Below are positions 1 through 7,121 of a DNA stretch of 64,000 nt, one piece after another. Under the pieces are notes generated by a model. That model saw only the letters and a list, made by a program, of their open reading frames with translations. It did no database searches and was not told the DNA's origin. The number at the start of each line of letters is the position of its first letter. Position 1 is the stretch's first letter. Both the position numbers and the translations under genes were made by a program. The stretch is from assembly GCF_000425205.1 (NCBI RefSeq), contig NZ_KE384328.1, forward strand, positions 1 through 64,000, read 5' to 3'. The stretch is from Pontibacillus halophilus JSM 076056 = DSM 19796 (GTDB lineage Bacteria; Bacillota; Bacilli; Bacillales; BH030062).

Positions 1-521
1 CCTGTTTGTCCGTCGGCGATGACAACCTGGTATTTCCCTGCCTTTGTGTCGCCCTTATATTCATCGATCGCAATCACAGACGGGAGTGATTCCACCTTCT
101 TGAGCTTTGGAGCTGCCAATTCATCGAATCGACGCATGACGGTCGTGGCTGAAGTACGGAATAAAGCTGCGGTGTCCTTGAAGTTCTTGCCTTGGATGAC
201 ACGAAGGCCTAGAGCTTGATTCCATTCCTTCGAGTGACGCTGATATCGCTCAACGAGCGTATTGTCCTCGAAGAAACGCTTCCCACAAGGGCAGGCGTAA
301 CGGCGCTTTCGATAGAAGAGATACGTCGTTCTCTCGAAGAGTTTGAGGTGTTGGATTTTTTGAGTCCTATAATCATGAATCCGTTGCGTCCACTTACCGC
401 AGGCCCGACACCGGTGGTTCTTCCTGGGAATCTCCACATGAAGATAAAAATCTCCACCAATTTCTTCACTTTTCTTGATAATTACACTTTGTAGTCCTGG
501 TACTGGGATGTTAGAATACAT
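1..521 (-). CDS. ISL3-family transposase, N-terminal part
   Basis: This reading frame runs off the left edge, so only about 173 residues are visible. The start is the ATG at 521, preceded by AAAGGAGT. The N-terminal part carries a zinc-ribbon-like pattern: CRACG near residue 35, then a basic stretch and CPCGKRFFE near residue 72. The middle contains a helix-turn-helix-like region (FKDTAALFRTSATTVMRRFD). Near the edge AIDEYKGD supplies the first acidic residue expected of the DDE catalytic core in ISL3 transposases. No frameshift is seen in the visible part, so the element may be intact. The family call rests on recognition of this motif order and is firm; activity cannot be judged. Confidence 0.85.
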   Translation of the reverse strand, partial: MYSNIPVPGLQSVIIKKSEEIGGDFYLHVEIPRKNHRCRACGKWTQRIHDYRTQKIQHLKLFERTTYLFYRKRRYACPCGKRFFEDNTLVERYQRHSKEWNQALGLRVIQGKNFKDTAALFRTSATTVMRRFDELAAPKLKKVESLPSVIAIDEYKGDTKAGKYQVVIADGQT

Positions 522-636
522 GTACACGCAACTCCTTTACTGATTTGTTTCCGTCAATTCAAGTTTAGTAAAGATTGGAGCTTGCGTGTTTTTTTATGCC
601 AAATTTTCTATTTACCCCAACAAATATTTTAGAGCC
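1..636 (-). mobile_element. ISL3-family insertion sequence, 5' end (cut by window edge)
   Basis: The segment holds the start of an ISL3-type transposase and its upstream terminal region. Read on the minus strand, a candidate terminal repeat begins GGCTCTAAAATATT at 636, which has the GGCTCT-type tip typical of ISL3-family ends. Just beyond it lies the terminator of the neighbouring penicillin-binding protein gene, so the element seems to have landed in the terminator's U-tract; a family-typical 8-bp target duplication would be 637-644. The other end lies outside the window, so neither the repeat pair nor the duplication can be verified here. Confidence 0.7.
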
Positions 637-640
637 AAAA

Positions 641-668
641 GAAAAAGATGGGAAACCCCATCTTTTTC
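641..668 (-). terminator. Rho-independent terminator of the PBP gene
   Basis: A perfect 12-bp stem (GAAAAAGATGGG / CCCATCTTTTTC) with a 4-nt loop begins at the last base of the PBP stop codon. On the minus strand it is followed by a U-rich tail that runs straight into the putative ISL3 end at 636. Confidence 0.85.
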
Positions 669-3600
669 TAGTCATTGTCTTGTTTTTTATTGTTGTTCTC
701 ATCACCTTGGCCAGATCTTGAATTTCCTTCATTCCCTGAGCTATTGTTACCGGAATTATTGTTGTTAGATCCGTTTCCTGAATTAGATCCATTATTGCCA
801 TCGTTACCGTTCTCATTCCCGTTGTTGTCTTCATTCGGTTCTTCAGGCGGCTCTTCGTCTTCAGGTGGTTCTTCGTCTTCAGGTGGCTCTTCTTCCTCAG
901 GAGGATCCTCGGGTGGTTCTTCAGTGTTGTCGTTGATCGGATTGTCTCCTTCGTTATCCTCTTTATTCTTAGGCTCTTCAGGCGTTGGCTTCGTGACGTT
1001 GCCAAGGCTTGCTTGGTTAGAAGCAGAGGATTCATTACCGTAGTAGTCAACAGCGCGAACCATATAAACTCCTGAACCTGCAGATACATTCAACGAATTA
1101 CCTGTTGTACTGCCGGCTAGGGAGAAGTTGCCGCCAGTGAATTCTGAACGGTAGATTCGATACCCAACAACATCGGCACTTCCTGAACTTCCCCAGCTGA
1201 TTGCATTTCCGTTCACACTAACGCCCGTAGGTGGAGCGGGTGCTCCGTTATCAGCAGGTACGTCACTTGTTGAAGGAATGAGCACGTTACTCCATTTCTC
1301 GTTATTCGGAATTAAATATTGGAGGTCGCTATTAGAATAATTGTTTTCTTTCAAGAAATCAGGATTCAAATAGATTCCGCCATTTGTAAACTCAGTAGGA
1401 GTACGTTCACCTGCAATGTAGGATTTTCCATTGATGGTGACAGAATTCGTTTGAAGTAGACTATTATCTTGTTTCGTTGGAACATGATTTACATTATAGA
1501 TATCACTCTTAACAAGACCGAAATCCCCACAAAGTTGTGAAGGAAGATCTCCTGATACCGCACAATAAGAACGTGAGACAATTCCACTTGGTTGAGTAAA
1601 GGAAGCAGATGGCTCAACGAGTTCTTGATTAACATCTCCAGCTGCATTCACAAGACGTGACCAGAATTCTACGTTTCTAGCGCTGTATCCGTTTGTCAAC
1701 GATGCTTCTGTGTCATAGCCCATCCAAGATCCAATCGTCACGTTTGGGTTCGTTGCAACGAACCATGTGTCTCGGTAATTCTGAGAAGTACCTGTTTTAC
1801 CTGCCCAATCAACGCCCTGATTTTCTAGATAAGTGGAAGCTCCACGGGCTGTCCCGTAATCAAGAACATCGCGCATCATATCAATGGTTAAGTAAGAAGT
1901 CTGCGGGCTAAAGACGTCGTTCGTCTTCTCCTTATGCTCGTAAACTACTTCTCCTTCTTTCGTTTCAATCTTCTCAATCATATAACTTTCGACATATTTC
2001 CCCATGTTTCCAAAAGTGGCATAGGAATTTACGTTCTGTTCAACAGAAACTTCCTTCGATCCAAGTGCAAGTGAAGGGAGTTGATCGGTTTCGAGCTCGA
2101 TTCCCATCTTCTCGTAGTATGAACCTGGATTCTGGTTCATAATGTCCATATAGGTTTTGACCGCTGGTACGTTATAAGAGTACGCAAGCGCATTACGAGC
2201 GGATGTGAAACCGTGAAATCTTCCGCCGTAGTTGCTTAAACCGCCGTCGCCGTACTCGGGGACAGGGATATCGGCAATTACAGAACCAGGTTGCACAGCT
2301 CCGAGTTCAATACCCGGTGCATAAACGAGTGTTGGTTTTGCTGTAGAGCCTGCCGAACGGAAAGCTTGTGTTGCATGGTTTAGTTGCTGTCGGTTGAAAT
2401 CTCTTCCGCCAGTGAAACTAATGATTTTACCTGTGCGATTCTCAATCATCATACTTCCTGCTTCAACTGGTTGTGGCTCATCATAGGCTTCACCAGTTGT
2501 TGGGTTAATGGTGTTAGCAGGTCCGTAATTGTTGTAATTAGCTACGACTTCTTGATGCTTTTCATAGATTTCTTTATTAATAGTAGAGTGGATGATGTAC
2601 CCATCATTCCGTAAACTATGTTCAGCCAAGTCCCTGTATTGAGCATATAAATCATCATTCTCATTTAAGTCTTTCTCGGAATAACCGTCTTCATTAGCAA
2701 GTTGACTCGCTATAATGTCTTTTGACCGCTCTTGTAATTCTTGAGTAAGGAACGGATATTTCTCAATAGACGAAGGCTGAGCGTTTGTAAAGTCAGCTAC
2801 AAGGTCATAACTTAACGCGTCTTTATATTCTTGCTTTGAAATTGTTTCTGCTTCTAGCATTCGTTCAAGGACAAGTTCCATTTTGGAAAGCCCTGGCTCA
2901 AGCTGCTCCTCTGACTTCAGTTCTCCTGAATTAGTAAAGGGGGTGTAAACAGATGGAGCTTGTGGAAGCCCTGCTATAAATGCAGATTGAGGGAGGTTTA
3001 ACTCTTTGGCGGTTACACCGAAGATTCCCTGTGCTGCCGTTTCCACGCCGGCTATATTACGTCCAGACGCATTACGCCCAAATGGAACGACGTTTAAGTA
3101 GGCCTCAAGAATCTCGTCCTTCTGGAAGAAGTTCTCAAGACGAAGAGCAAGAAGAATTTCCTTCGCCTTACGTTCAAATGATACTTCATTGGTCAGTATC
3201 TGATTCTTAATAAGCTGTTGGGTAAGAGTACTTCCGCCAGACTGACTAGAAGAGTTGCTTACCTCTTGAAAGATTGCGCGCAGTATTGCTTTTGGTACAA
3301 CGCCATTATGTGTATCGAAATACTCGTCTTCTGTTGAAATCACTGCGTCTTTCGCATAAGTAGAAATGTCGTCTAACGTGACGCCTTCCCGATATAAATC
3401 AGAACGAACTTTCCCAAGAAATTGTTCGCCCGCGAAATATAATTCCGATGTTTCTTCATAATTGTAGATGTCCTGCTCCATACTAGCATGTGAACGGATT
3501 GGTTCATCCTTAACTAACGAAGCAAAATAACCGGCACCAAGTCCGACTGCGAAAAAGGCGCCTACGACACCAATTATGAGGAAGAATAGAATAAAGTTCC

Positions 3601-3703
3601 AAACTACATCATACGTGATCCGAGAAACCTTTTGTATTTTCCCGGATTTCCACCACCTTACAAATGGTGAGGAATCGGATTCATTTGTTCGGTTATTTTT
3701 CAT
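668..3703 (-). CDS. Class A penicillin-binding protein (bifunctional glycosyltransferase/transpeptidase)
   Basis: The product polymerises and cross-links peptidoglycan at the outer membrane face. It has a cytoplasmic N-terminus and one membrane helix (about residues 37-62). A GT51 domain follows, with the catalytic Glu in TEDEYFDTH near residue 125 and GGSTLTQQL near 157. The transpeptidase domain shows STAKP, SYN and KTGTSQ. A fibronectin type III module follows, then an extreme acidic Pro-Glu-Asp repeat and an Asn/Gly/Ser tail of about 100 residues. At 1011 residues it is longer than usual for the family; FN3 plus a disordered tail recalls B. subtilis PonA, but the locus differs, so no symbol is given. 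The start is ATG 3703, six bases after AGGAGGG; a TTG at 3706 lies too close to that site. Confidence 0.93.
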   Translation of the reverse strand: MKNNRTNESDSSPFVRWWKSGKIQKVSRITYDVVWNFILFFLIIGVVGAFFAVGLGAGYFASLVKDEPIRSHASMEQDIYNYEETSELYFAGEQFLGKVRSDLYREGVTLDDISTYAKDAVISTEDEYFDTHNGVVPKAILRAIFQEVSNSSSQSGGSTLTQQLIKNQILTNEVSFERKAKEILLALRLENFFQKDEILEAYLNVVPFGRNASGRNIAGVETAAQGIFGVTAKELNLPQSAFIAGLPQAPSVYTPFTNSGELKSEEQLEPGLSKMELVLERMLEAETISKQEYKDALSYDLVADFTNAQPSSIEKYPFLTQELQERSKDIIASQLANEDGYSEKDLNENDDLYAQYRDLAEHSLRNDGYIIHSTINKEIYEKHQEVVANYNNYGPANTINPTTGEAYDEPQPVEAGSMMIENRTGKIISFTGGRDFNRQQLNHATQAFRSAGSTAKPTLVYAPGIELGAVQPGSVIADIPVPEYGDGGLSNYGGRFHGFTSARNALAYSYNVPAVKTYMDIMNQNPGSYYEKMGIELETDQLPSLALGSKEVSVEQNVNSYATFGNMGKYVESYMIEKIETKEGEVVYEHKEKTNDVFSPQTSYLTIDMMRDVLDYGTARGASTYLENQGVDWAGKTGTSQNYRDTWFVATNPNVTIGSWMGYDTEASLTNGYSARNVEFWSRLVNAAGDVNQELVEPSASFTQPSGIVSRSYCAVSGDLPSQLCGDFGLVKSDIYNVNHVPTKQDNSLLQTNSVTINGKSYIAGERTPTEFTNGGIYLNPDFLKENNYSNSDLQYLIPNNEKWSNVLIPSTSDVPADNGAPAPPTGVSVNGNAISWGSSGSADVVGYRIYRSEFTGGNFSLAGSTTGNSLNVSAGSGVYMVRAVDYYGNESSASNQASLGNVTKPTPEEPKNKEDNEGDNPINDNTEEPPEDPPEEEEPPEDEEPPEDEEPPEEPNEDNNGNENGNDGNNGSNSGNGSNNNNSGNNSSGNEGNSRSGQGDENNNKKQDND
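846..899 (-). repeat. Three tandem 18-bp units coding the acidic PBP tail
   Basis: Three consecutive 18-bp units (846, 864, 882), with a degenerate fourth after them, encode repeated PPEDEE-type hexapeptides in the C-terminal tail of the PBP. Copy number could vary by slippage. Confidence 0.8.
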
Positions 3704-3832
3704 CAATCGCCCTCCTAATTATAACAACCAACATTATACCATATCCCACCATGGTTAGACATGGTTCTCGATGCGGTCTCCTATTGCTTTTTGAAGCGTT
3801 GTATGCTAATAATGAGTGCAGAGTATATATAC

Positions 3833-4059
3833 GGAATCGCTATGATGGGTTGCAGTAAATCCTAGAATTCTGCTTTCAGAGAGCTGACGGTTGGTGAGAG
3901 TCAGTACAGACCTAGAGATTGAATTACGTCCTTGAGCTTCTTCTGTGAAAGCAGAAGACGGTGTAACGCCGTTATCTTAACTGAGTTGGCAACTATGTTG
4001 CAACAAGGGTGGTACCGCGAGAAGACCTCGTCCCTTTACTGGGATGGGGTCTTTTTTGT
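3833..4059 (+). promoter_or_regulatory. T-box leader (tRNA-Tyr responsive) of tyrS
   Basis: The leader has the T-box core AAGGGTGGTACCGCG at 4005-4019, which pairs with the uncharged tRNA acceptor end. A terminator hairpin (stem AGACCTC..CCC / GGGATGGGGTCT, 4024-4051) and a T-run follow. Upstream, AGAGAG and the stem CTGAC / GTCAG around GGTTGGTGAGA form the usual Stem I elements. The triplet TAC at 3905-3907 sits where the specifier is expected and reads tyrosine, matching the downstream gene. The 5' boundary is approximate. Uncharged tRNA-Tyr should favour the antiterminator and raise tyrS expression. Confidence 0.92.
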
Positions 4060-4136
4060 GTATCTTATGACTGATAGCTCTTGTGCCGTTCGTACACATT
4101 CGATTGACGATTCCTATTTGAATAAGGAGTGTTATC

Positions 4137-5408
4137 ATGCATATTATTGAAGATTTAAAAGCGCGTGGCTTGCTAAACCAGGCTACAGACGAAGAAGGTT
4201 TAAAGAAGCATTTATCTGAAGATCAGGTGACATTATACTGTGGATTTGACCCAACAGGGGATAGTCTACACATTGGACACTTGTTGCCAGCTCTAATGCT
4301 TAAGAGATTCCAACTAGCGGGTCACCGTCCTATTGCGTTGGTTGGGGGCGGAACTGGTATGATTGGAGACCCAAGTGGTCGTTCTACTGAGCGTCAGTTA
4401 AATGACGAAGGAACGGTACGCTATTACAGTGAACGTCTTAAAGGGCAGCTTGCAAAGATTCTAAACTTTGACCAAGGCGATAACGCTGCGATGGCTCGTA
4501 ATAACCTAGACTGGTTAGGAGAAATTTCAACAATTGAATTTCTACGTGACTACGGGAAACATTTCGGCATTAATTACATGCTTGCGAAAGATTCTGTGGA
4601 GTCCCGAATTGAAAACGGAATCTCCTTTACCGAATTCACATACATGATTCTTCAATCCGTTGACTTTAAGAAGTTGTACGAAAATGACAACTGTACACTT
4701 CAAATCGGTGGGAGCGATCAGTGGGGGAACATCACTGCAGGTCTTGAGCTTATTCGCCGTACATCAGCAGAAGGTGAACAGGCGAAAGCATACGGCCTAA
4801 CTGTACCATTAATTACGAAATCAGATGGTACGAAATTTGGTAAAACGGCAGGAGGAGCAGTATGGTTAGACCCTGAGAAAACAACTCCATACGAGTTCTA
4901 CCAGTTCTGGATTAATACAGATGACCGTGACGTTGTGAACTTCTTGCATTACTTCACGTTCCTTGACCTAAATGAAATTGAGGAACTTCAAAAAGAAGTT
5001 CAGACTCAGCCTGAGAAGCGCGTTGCTCAGCGTCGACTGGCTGAAGAAATGACTAAGCTTGTCCATGATGAGGCTGCTTTAGAGCAAGCACAGAAAATTA
5101 CCGAGGCTCTGTTCAAAGGAGAGCTTAAAGAACTAACGGGTGCTGAAATTGAACAAGGTTTCAAAGATGTTCCGACACATGTGCTAGAGGACGCTGAAAA
5201 GGGTCTTATTGATTTGCTTGTGGAAGCGGGAATATCATCTTCCAAACGTCAAGCGCGGGAAGACATTCAAAATGGAGCCATTTATATTAATGGAGAACGT
5301 GAACAGGAATTGACGTATTCCGTATCAGCAGAAGATCGGATTGACGACAAATTCATCATTATTCGTAGAGGGAAAAAGAAATACACGCTTATTCGCTACG
5401 AAGGATAA
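4137..5408 (+). CDS. tyrS: Tyrosyl-tRNA synthetase
   Basis: The enzyme charges tRNA-Tyr with tyrosine in the cytoplasm. The class I signature HIGH appears at about residue 46 (DSLHIGHLL). The KMSKS-equivalent KFGKT lies near residue 231. A C-terminal S4-type RNA-binding domain covers roughly residues 355-420. The length of 423 residues is normal for the Bacillus TyrS type. The start ATG follows ATAAGGAGTG. Transcription reads through the T-box leader just upstream, and a hairpin terminator follows the stop. The gene converges with rpsD on the other strand, as in B. subtilis. No anomalies were seen. Confidence 0.98.
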   Translation: MHIIEDLKARGLLNQATDEEGLKKHLSEDQVTLYCGFDPTGDSLHIGHLLPALMLKRFQLAGHRPIALVGGGTGMIGDPSGRSTERQLNDEGTVRYYSERLKGQLAKILNFDQGDNAAMARNNLDWLGEISTIEFLRDYGKHFGINYMLAKDSVESRIENGISFTEFTYMILQSVDFKKLYENDNCTLQIGGSDQWGNITAGLELIRRTSAEGEQAKAYGLTVPLITKSDGTKFGKTAGGAVWLDPEKTTPYEFYQFWINTDDRDVVNFLHYFTFLDLNEIEELQKEVQTQPEKRVAQRRLAEEMTKLVHDEAALEQAQKITEALFKGELKELTGAEIEQGFKDVPTHVLEDAEKGLIDLLVEAGISSSKRQAREDIQNGAIYINGEREQELTYSVSAEDRIDDKFIIIRRGKKKYTLIRYEG

Positions 5409-5414
5409 AGAGGA

Positions 5415-5446
5415 AACACGCTGCGGGAATCCGGGGCGTGTTTTTT
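5415..5446 (+). terminator. tyrS terminator
   Basis: Stem AACACGC / GCGTGTT followed by a run of T, seven bases after the tyrS stop. Confidence 0.8.
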
Positions 5447-5480
5447 GTTATAAGCATAGAGTGAGGACTATAGGGCAAAA

Positions 5481-5513
5481 AAAGAACCCAACCTCTTGGA
5501 GGTTGGGTTCTTT
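5481..5513 (-). terminator. rpsD terminator (symmetrical)
   Basis: A perfect 15-bp stem (AAAGAACCCAACCTC and its complement) with a 3-nt loop lies just beyond the rpsD stop. Flanking A and T runs would let it work in both directions. Confidence 0.9.
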
Positions 5514-5520
5514 GAAGCTA

Positions 5521-6123
5521 TTAACGAGAGTAGTACTCAACGATAAGCGCTTCGTTGATTTCAGAAGGCATTTCAGAACGCTCAGGAAGGCGAACATACG
5601 TGCTTTCTAGTTTATCTGCATCAAAGTTAAGGTATTCTGGTACGAATGTGTTCGCTTCAATCGCATCCTTGATGATGTCAAGGTTTTGAGATTTCTCGCG
5701 AAGACCAATTACTTGGTTTGGTTTCACGTTGTAAGATGGGATGTCTACGCGACCGCCATCTACAGTAACGTGACCGTGGTTAACAAGCTGACGAGCTTGC
5801 GCACGAGTACGTGCGAAACCAGAACGGTAAACAAGGTTGTCAAGACGAGATTCTAGTAGAGTTAAGAAGTTCTCACCATGAACACCTTTCATGTTACCTG
5901 CAATTTCAAATGTGTTACGGAATTGACGTTCGTTAATTCCAAACATGAAACGAAGCTTTTGCTTCTCTTGAAGTTGCATACCGAACTCAGAAAGCTTCTT
6001 ACGTTGGTTAGGACCGTGTTGTCCTGGCGCGTAAGGGCGCTTTTCTAGTTCTTTTCCTGTACCTGTAAGCGAAATACCTAAACGACGAGATTTTTTCCAA
6101 GTTGAACCTGTAAAACGAGCCAC
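5521..6123 (-). CDS. rpsD: 30S ribosomal protein S4
   Basis: S4 is a primary 16S rRNA-binding protein that nucleates assembly of the small subunit body. The 200-residue product begins [19 protein letters not shown] and carries the S4 RNA-binding domain ([28 protein letters not shown]) near residues 90-150. The start is GTG at 6123, nine bases after AAGGAG. The gene stands alone with its own strong promoter and a long leader, the arrangement expected for a primary binding protein that controls its own mRNA. Length and sequence are ordinary. Confidence 0.98.
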   Translation of the reverse strand: MARFTGSTWKKSRRLGISLTGTGKELEKRPYAPGQHGPNQRKKLSEFGMQLQEKQKLRFMFGINERQFRNTFEIAGNMKGVHGENFLTLLESRLDNLVYRSGFARTRAQARQLVNHGHVTVDGGRVDIPSYNVKPNQVIGLREKSQNLDIIKDAIEANTFVPEYLNFDADKLESTYVRLPERSEMPSEINEALIVEYYSR

Positions 6124-6305
6124 TTGTCATCTCTCCTTATATATAAATTTCGCATAAAATAAAAACAGAGTGATCCGTGTTCGCACTGCACATTTTGTTT
6201 TCATGCATCTTCGCCCCAGCAGCAGAGGGTTACGGGATACACCTCATTAAGAGGAACAAAATGCAACAATGGGGGAAGCACCTAAGCTGCCTTTTATTTT
6301 ACACA
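6124..6305 (-). promoter_or_regulatory. Structured rpsD leader, probable S4 autoregulatory RNA
   Basis: About 180 nt separate the promoter from the GTG start. In the transcript, ATTTTGTT and AACAAAAT form a long-range helix that encloses a CCTC/GAGG hairpin and a CTGCTGC-containing segment. S4-binding leaders of this kind are known before rpsD in Bacillales. The helices are seen in the sequence; the ligand is inferred from the gene. Confidence 0.6.
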
Positions 6306-6311
6306 AAGAAT

Positions 6312-6340
6312 AGTATAACCCCTGCCAGTTTCAAAGTCAA
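6312..6340 (-). promoter_or_regulatory. Sigma-A promoter of rpsD
   Basis: Minus-strand TTGACT (6340-6335) and TATACT (6317-6312) are separated by 17 bp, close to the vegetative consensus and fit for a highly expressed ribosomal gene. Confidence 0.85.
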
Positions 6341-6422
6341 CATTTCAACTTTAATTCCTATTGAGAGAACGTCTTTCTTCCTATGATACAATACGTACAG
6401 AATTTTGTTAGGAGGTCAATCT

Positions 6423-7022
6423 ATGTCGGGCAATCGTAAGGCGTATGGTCAACCATTGAGACTGATCCTTCTTCTAGTTTGCGTGACTCTGGTGATTGGG
6501 GCGTTCTACATTCAGTACAATTGGATGAACAATAGCACGGAGACTAAGAAGCGAGAGCAAGCTCCTTTATTAGAGCATTGGTTGGAAGAAGGAGAATTAA
6601 AAGTTTTAATGACTCAATTGAAGGATAATGAAGTGTATCTTGTAGAATATACTATTAATCCATCGACTTACCAATTTATGGCGGACAATCATCGGAAGTT
6701 GGAGTTCGCTGTACAGGAAATTGAAGTACATGACGGCGAGGTATACATAAAGCGGAATGATCAATGGCTGATGCTAAGTAAAGATTTACGTACTATAGAA
6801 GAAACTCAGCGCGAAATGGCTAAAAAAGACCAGAGAGTTGCAGGGTTTAGTGTAGAAGTAATAGGGAAAAAGGAGTATCATACTCGATTTATGATGAACG
6901 ATAAACTGGTATGGGAGGACGTGTTTGAGCAGCGACCTGCTCAAATTGTTCCGGTTATTCAAAAGCCAGGTACATATATGGTCCTGTATGAGAACTTTAA
7001 ATTTGAAATCCTACAAACATAA
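6423..7022 (+). CDS. Membrane-anchored protein of unknown function
   Basis: I do not recognise this 199-residue protein. It has a short basic N-terminus, one strong hydrophobic helix (about residues 11-31) and a hydrophilic, mixed alpha/beta-looking remainder that should face outward. There is no lipobox cysteine and no cysteine at all. The start ATG at 6423 follows TTAGGAGGTC; an earlier in-frame codon at 6405 lies upstream of that site and is rejected. An extended -10 element (TGATACAAT, 6384-6392) sits just upstream. The gene lies between rpsD and the GGDEF gene on the same strand as the latter, 99 bp apart with no terminator visible, so the two may be cotranscribed. Confidence 0.7.
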   Translation: MSGNRKAYGQPLRLILLLVCVTLVIGAFYIQYNWMNNSTETKKREQAPLLEHWLEEGELKVLMTQLKDNEVYLVEYTINPSTYQFMADNHRKLEFAVQEIEVHDGEVYIKRNDQWLMLSKDLRTIEETQREMAKKDQRVAGFSVEVIGKKEYHTRFMMNDKLVWEDVFEQRPAQIVPVIQKPGTYMVLYENFKFEILQT

Positions 7023-7121
7023 AAATGGATTTTATATAGGAAAATATGACTATTAGAGATATAATGGAATTAGATTAACAGTAGTACAGAATGAAAATAG
7101 GATGGAACAGGTGATGAACGC

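Noticed and set aside
846-899. Possible CRISPR-like repeat array
   Set aside because: The units are contiguous 18-bp in-frame tandem repeats without spacers, coding for a hexapeptide repeat.
675-1043. Plus-strand 122-residue Ser/Pro-rich frame, and a 174-residue frame at 565-1089 on the minus strand
   Set aside because: Both are shadows of the low-complexity tail of the PBP gene; neither has a ribosome site or recognisable domain.
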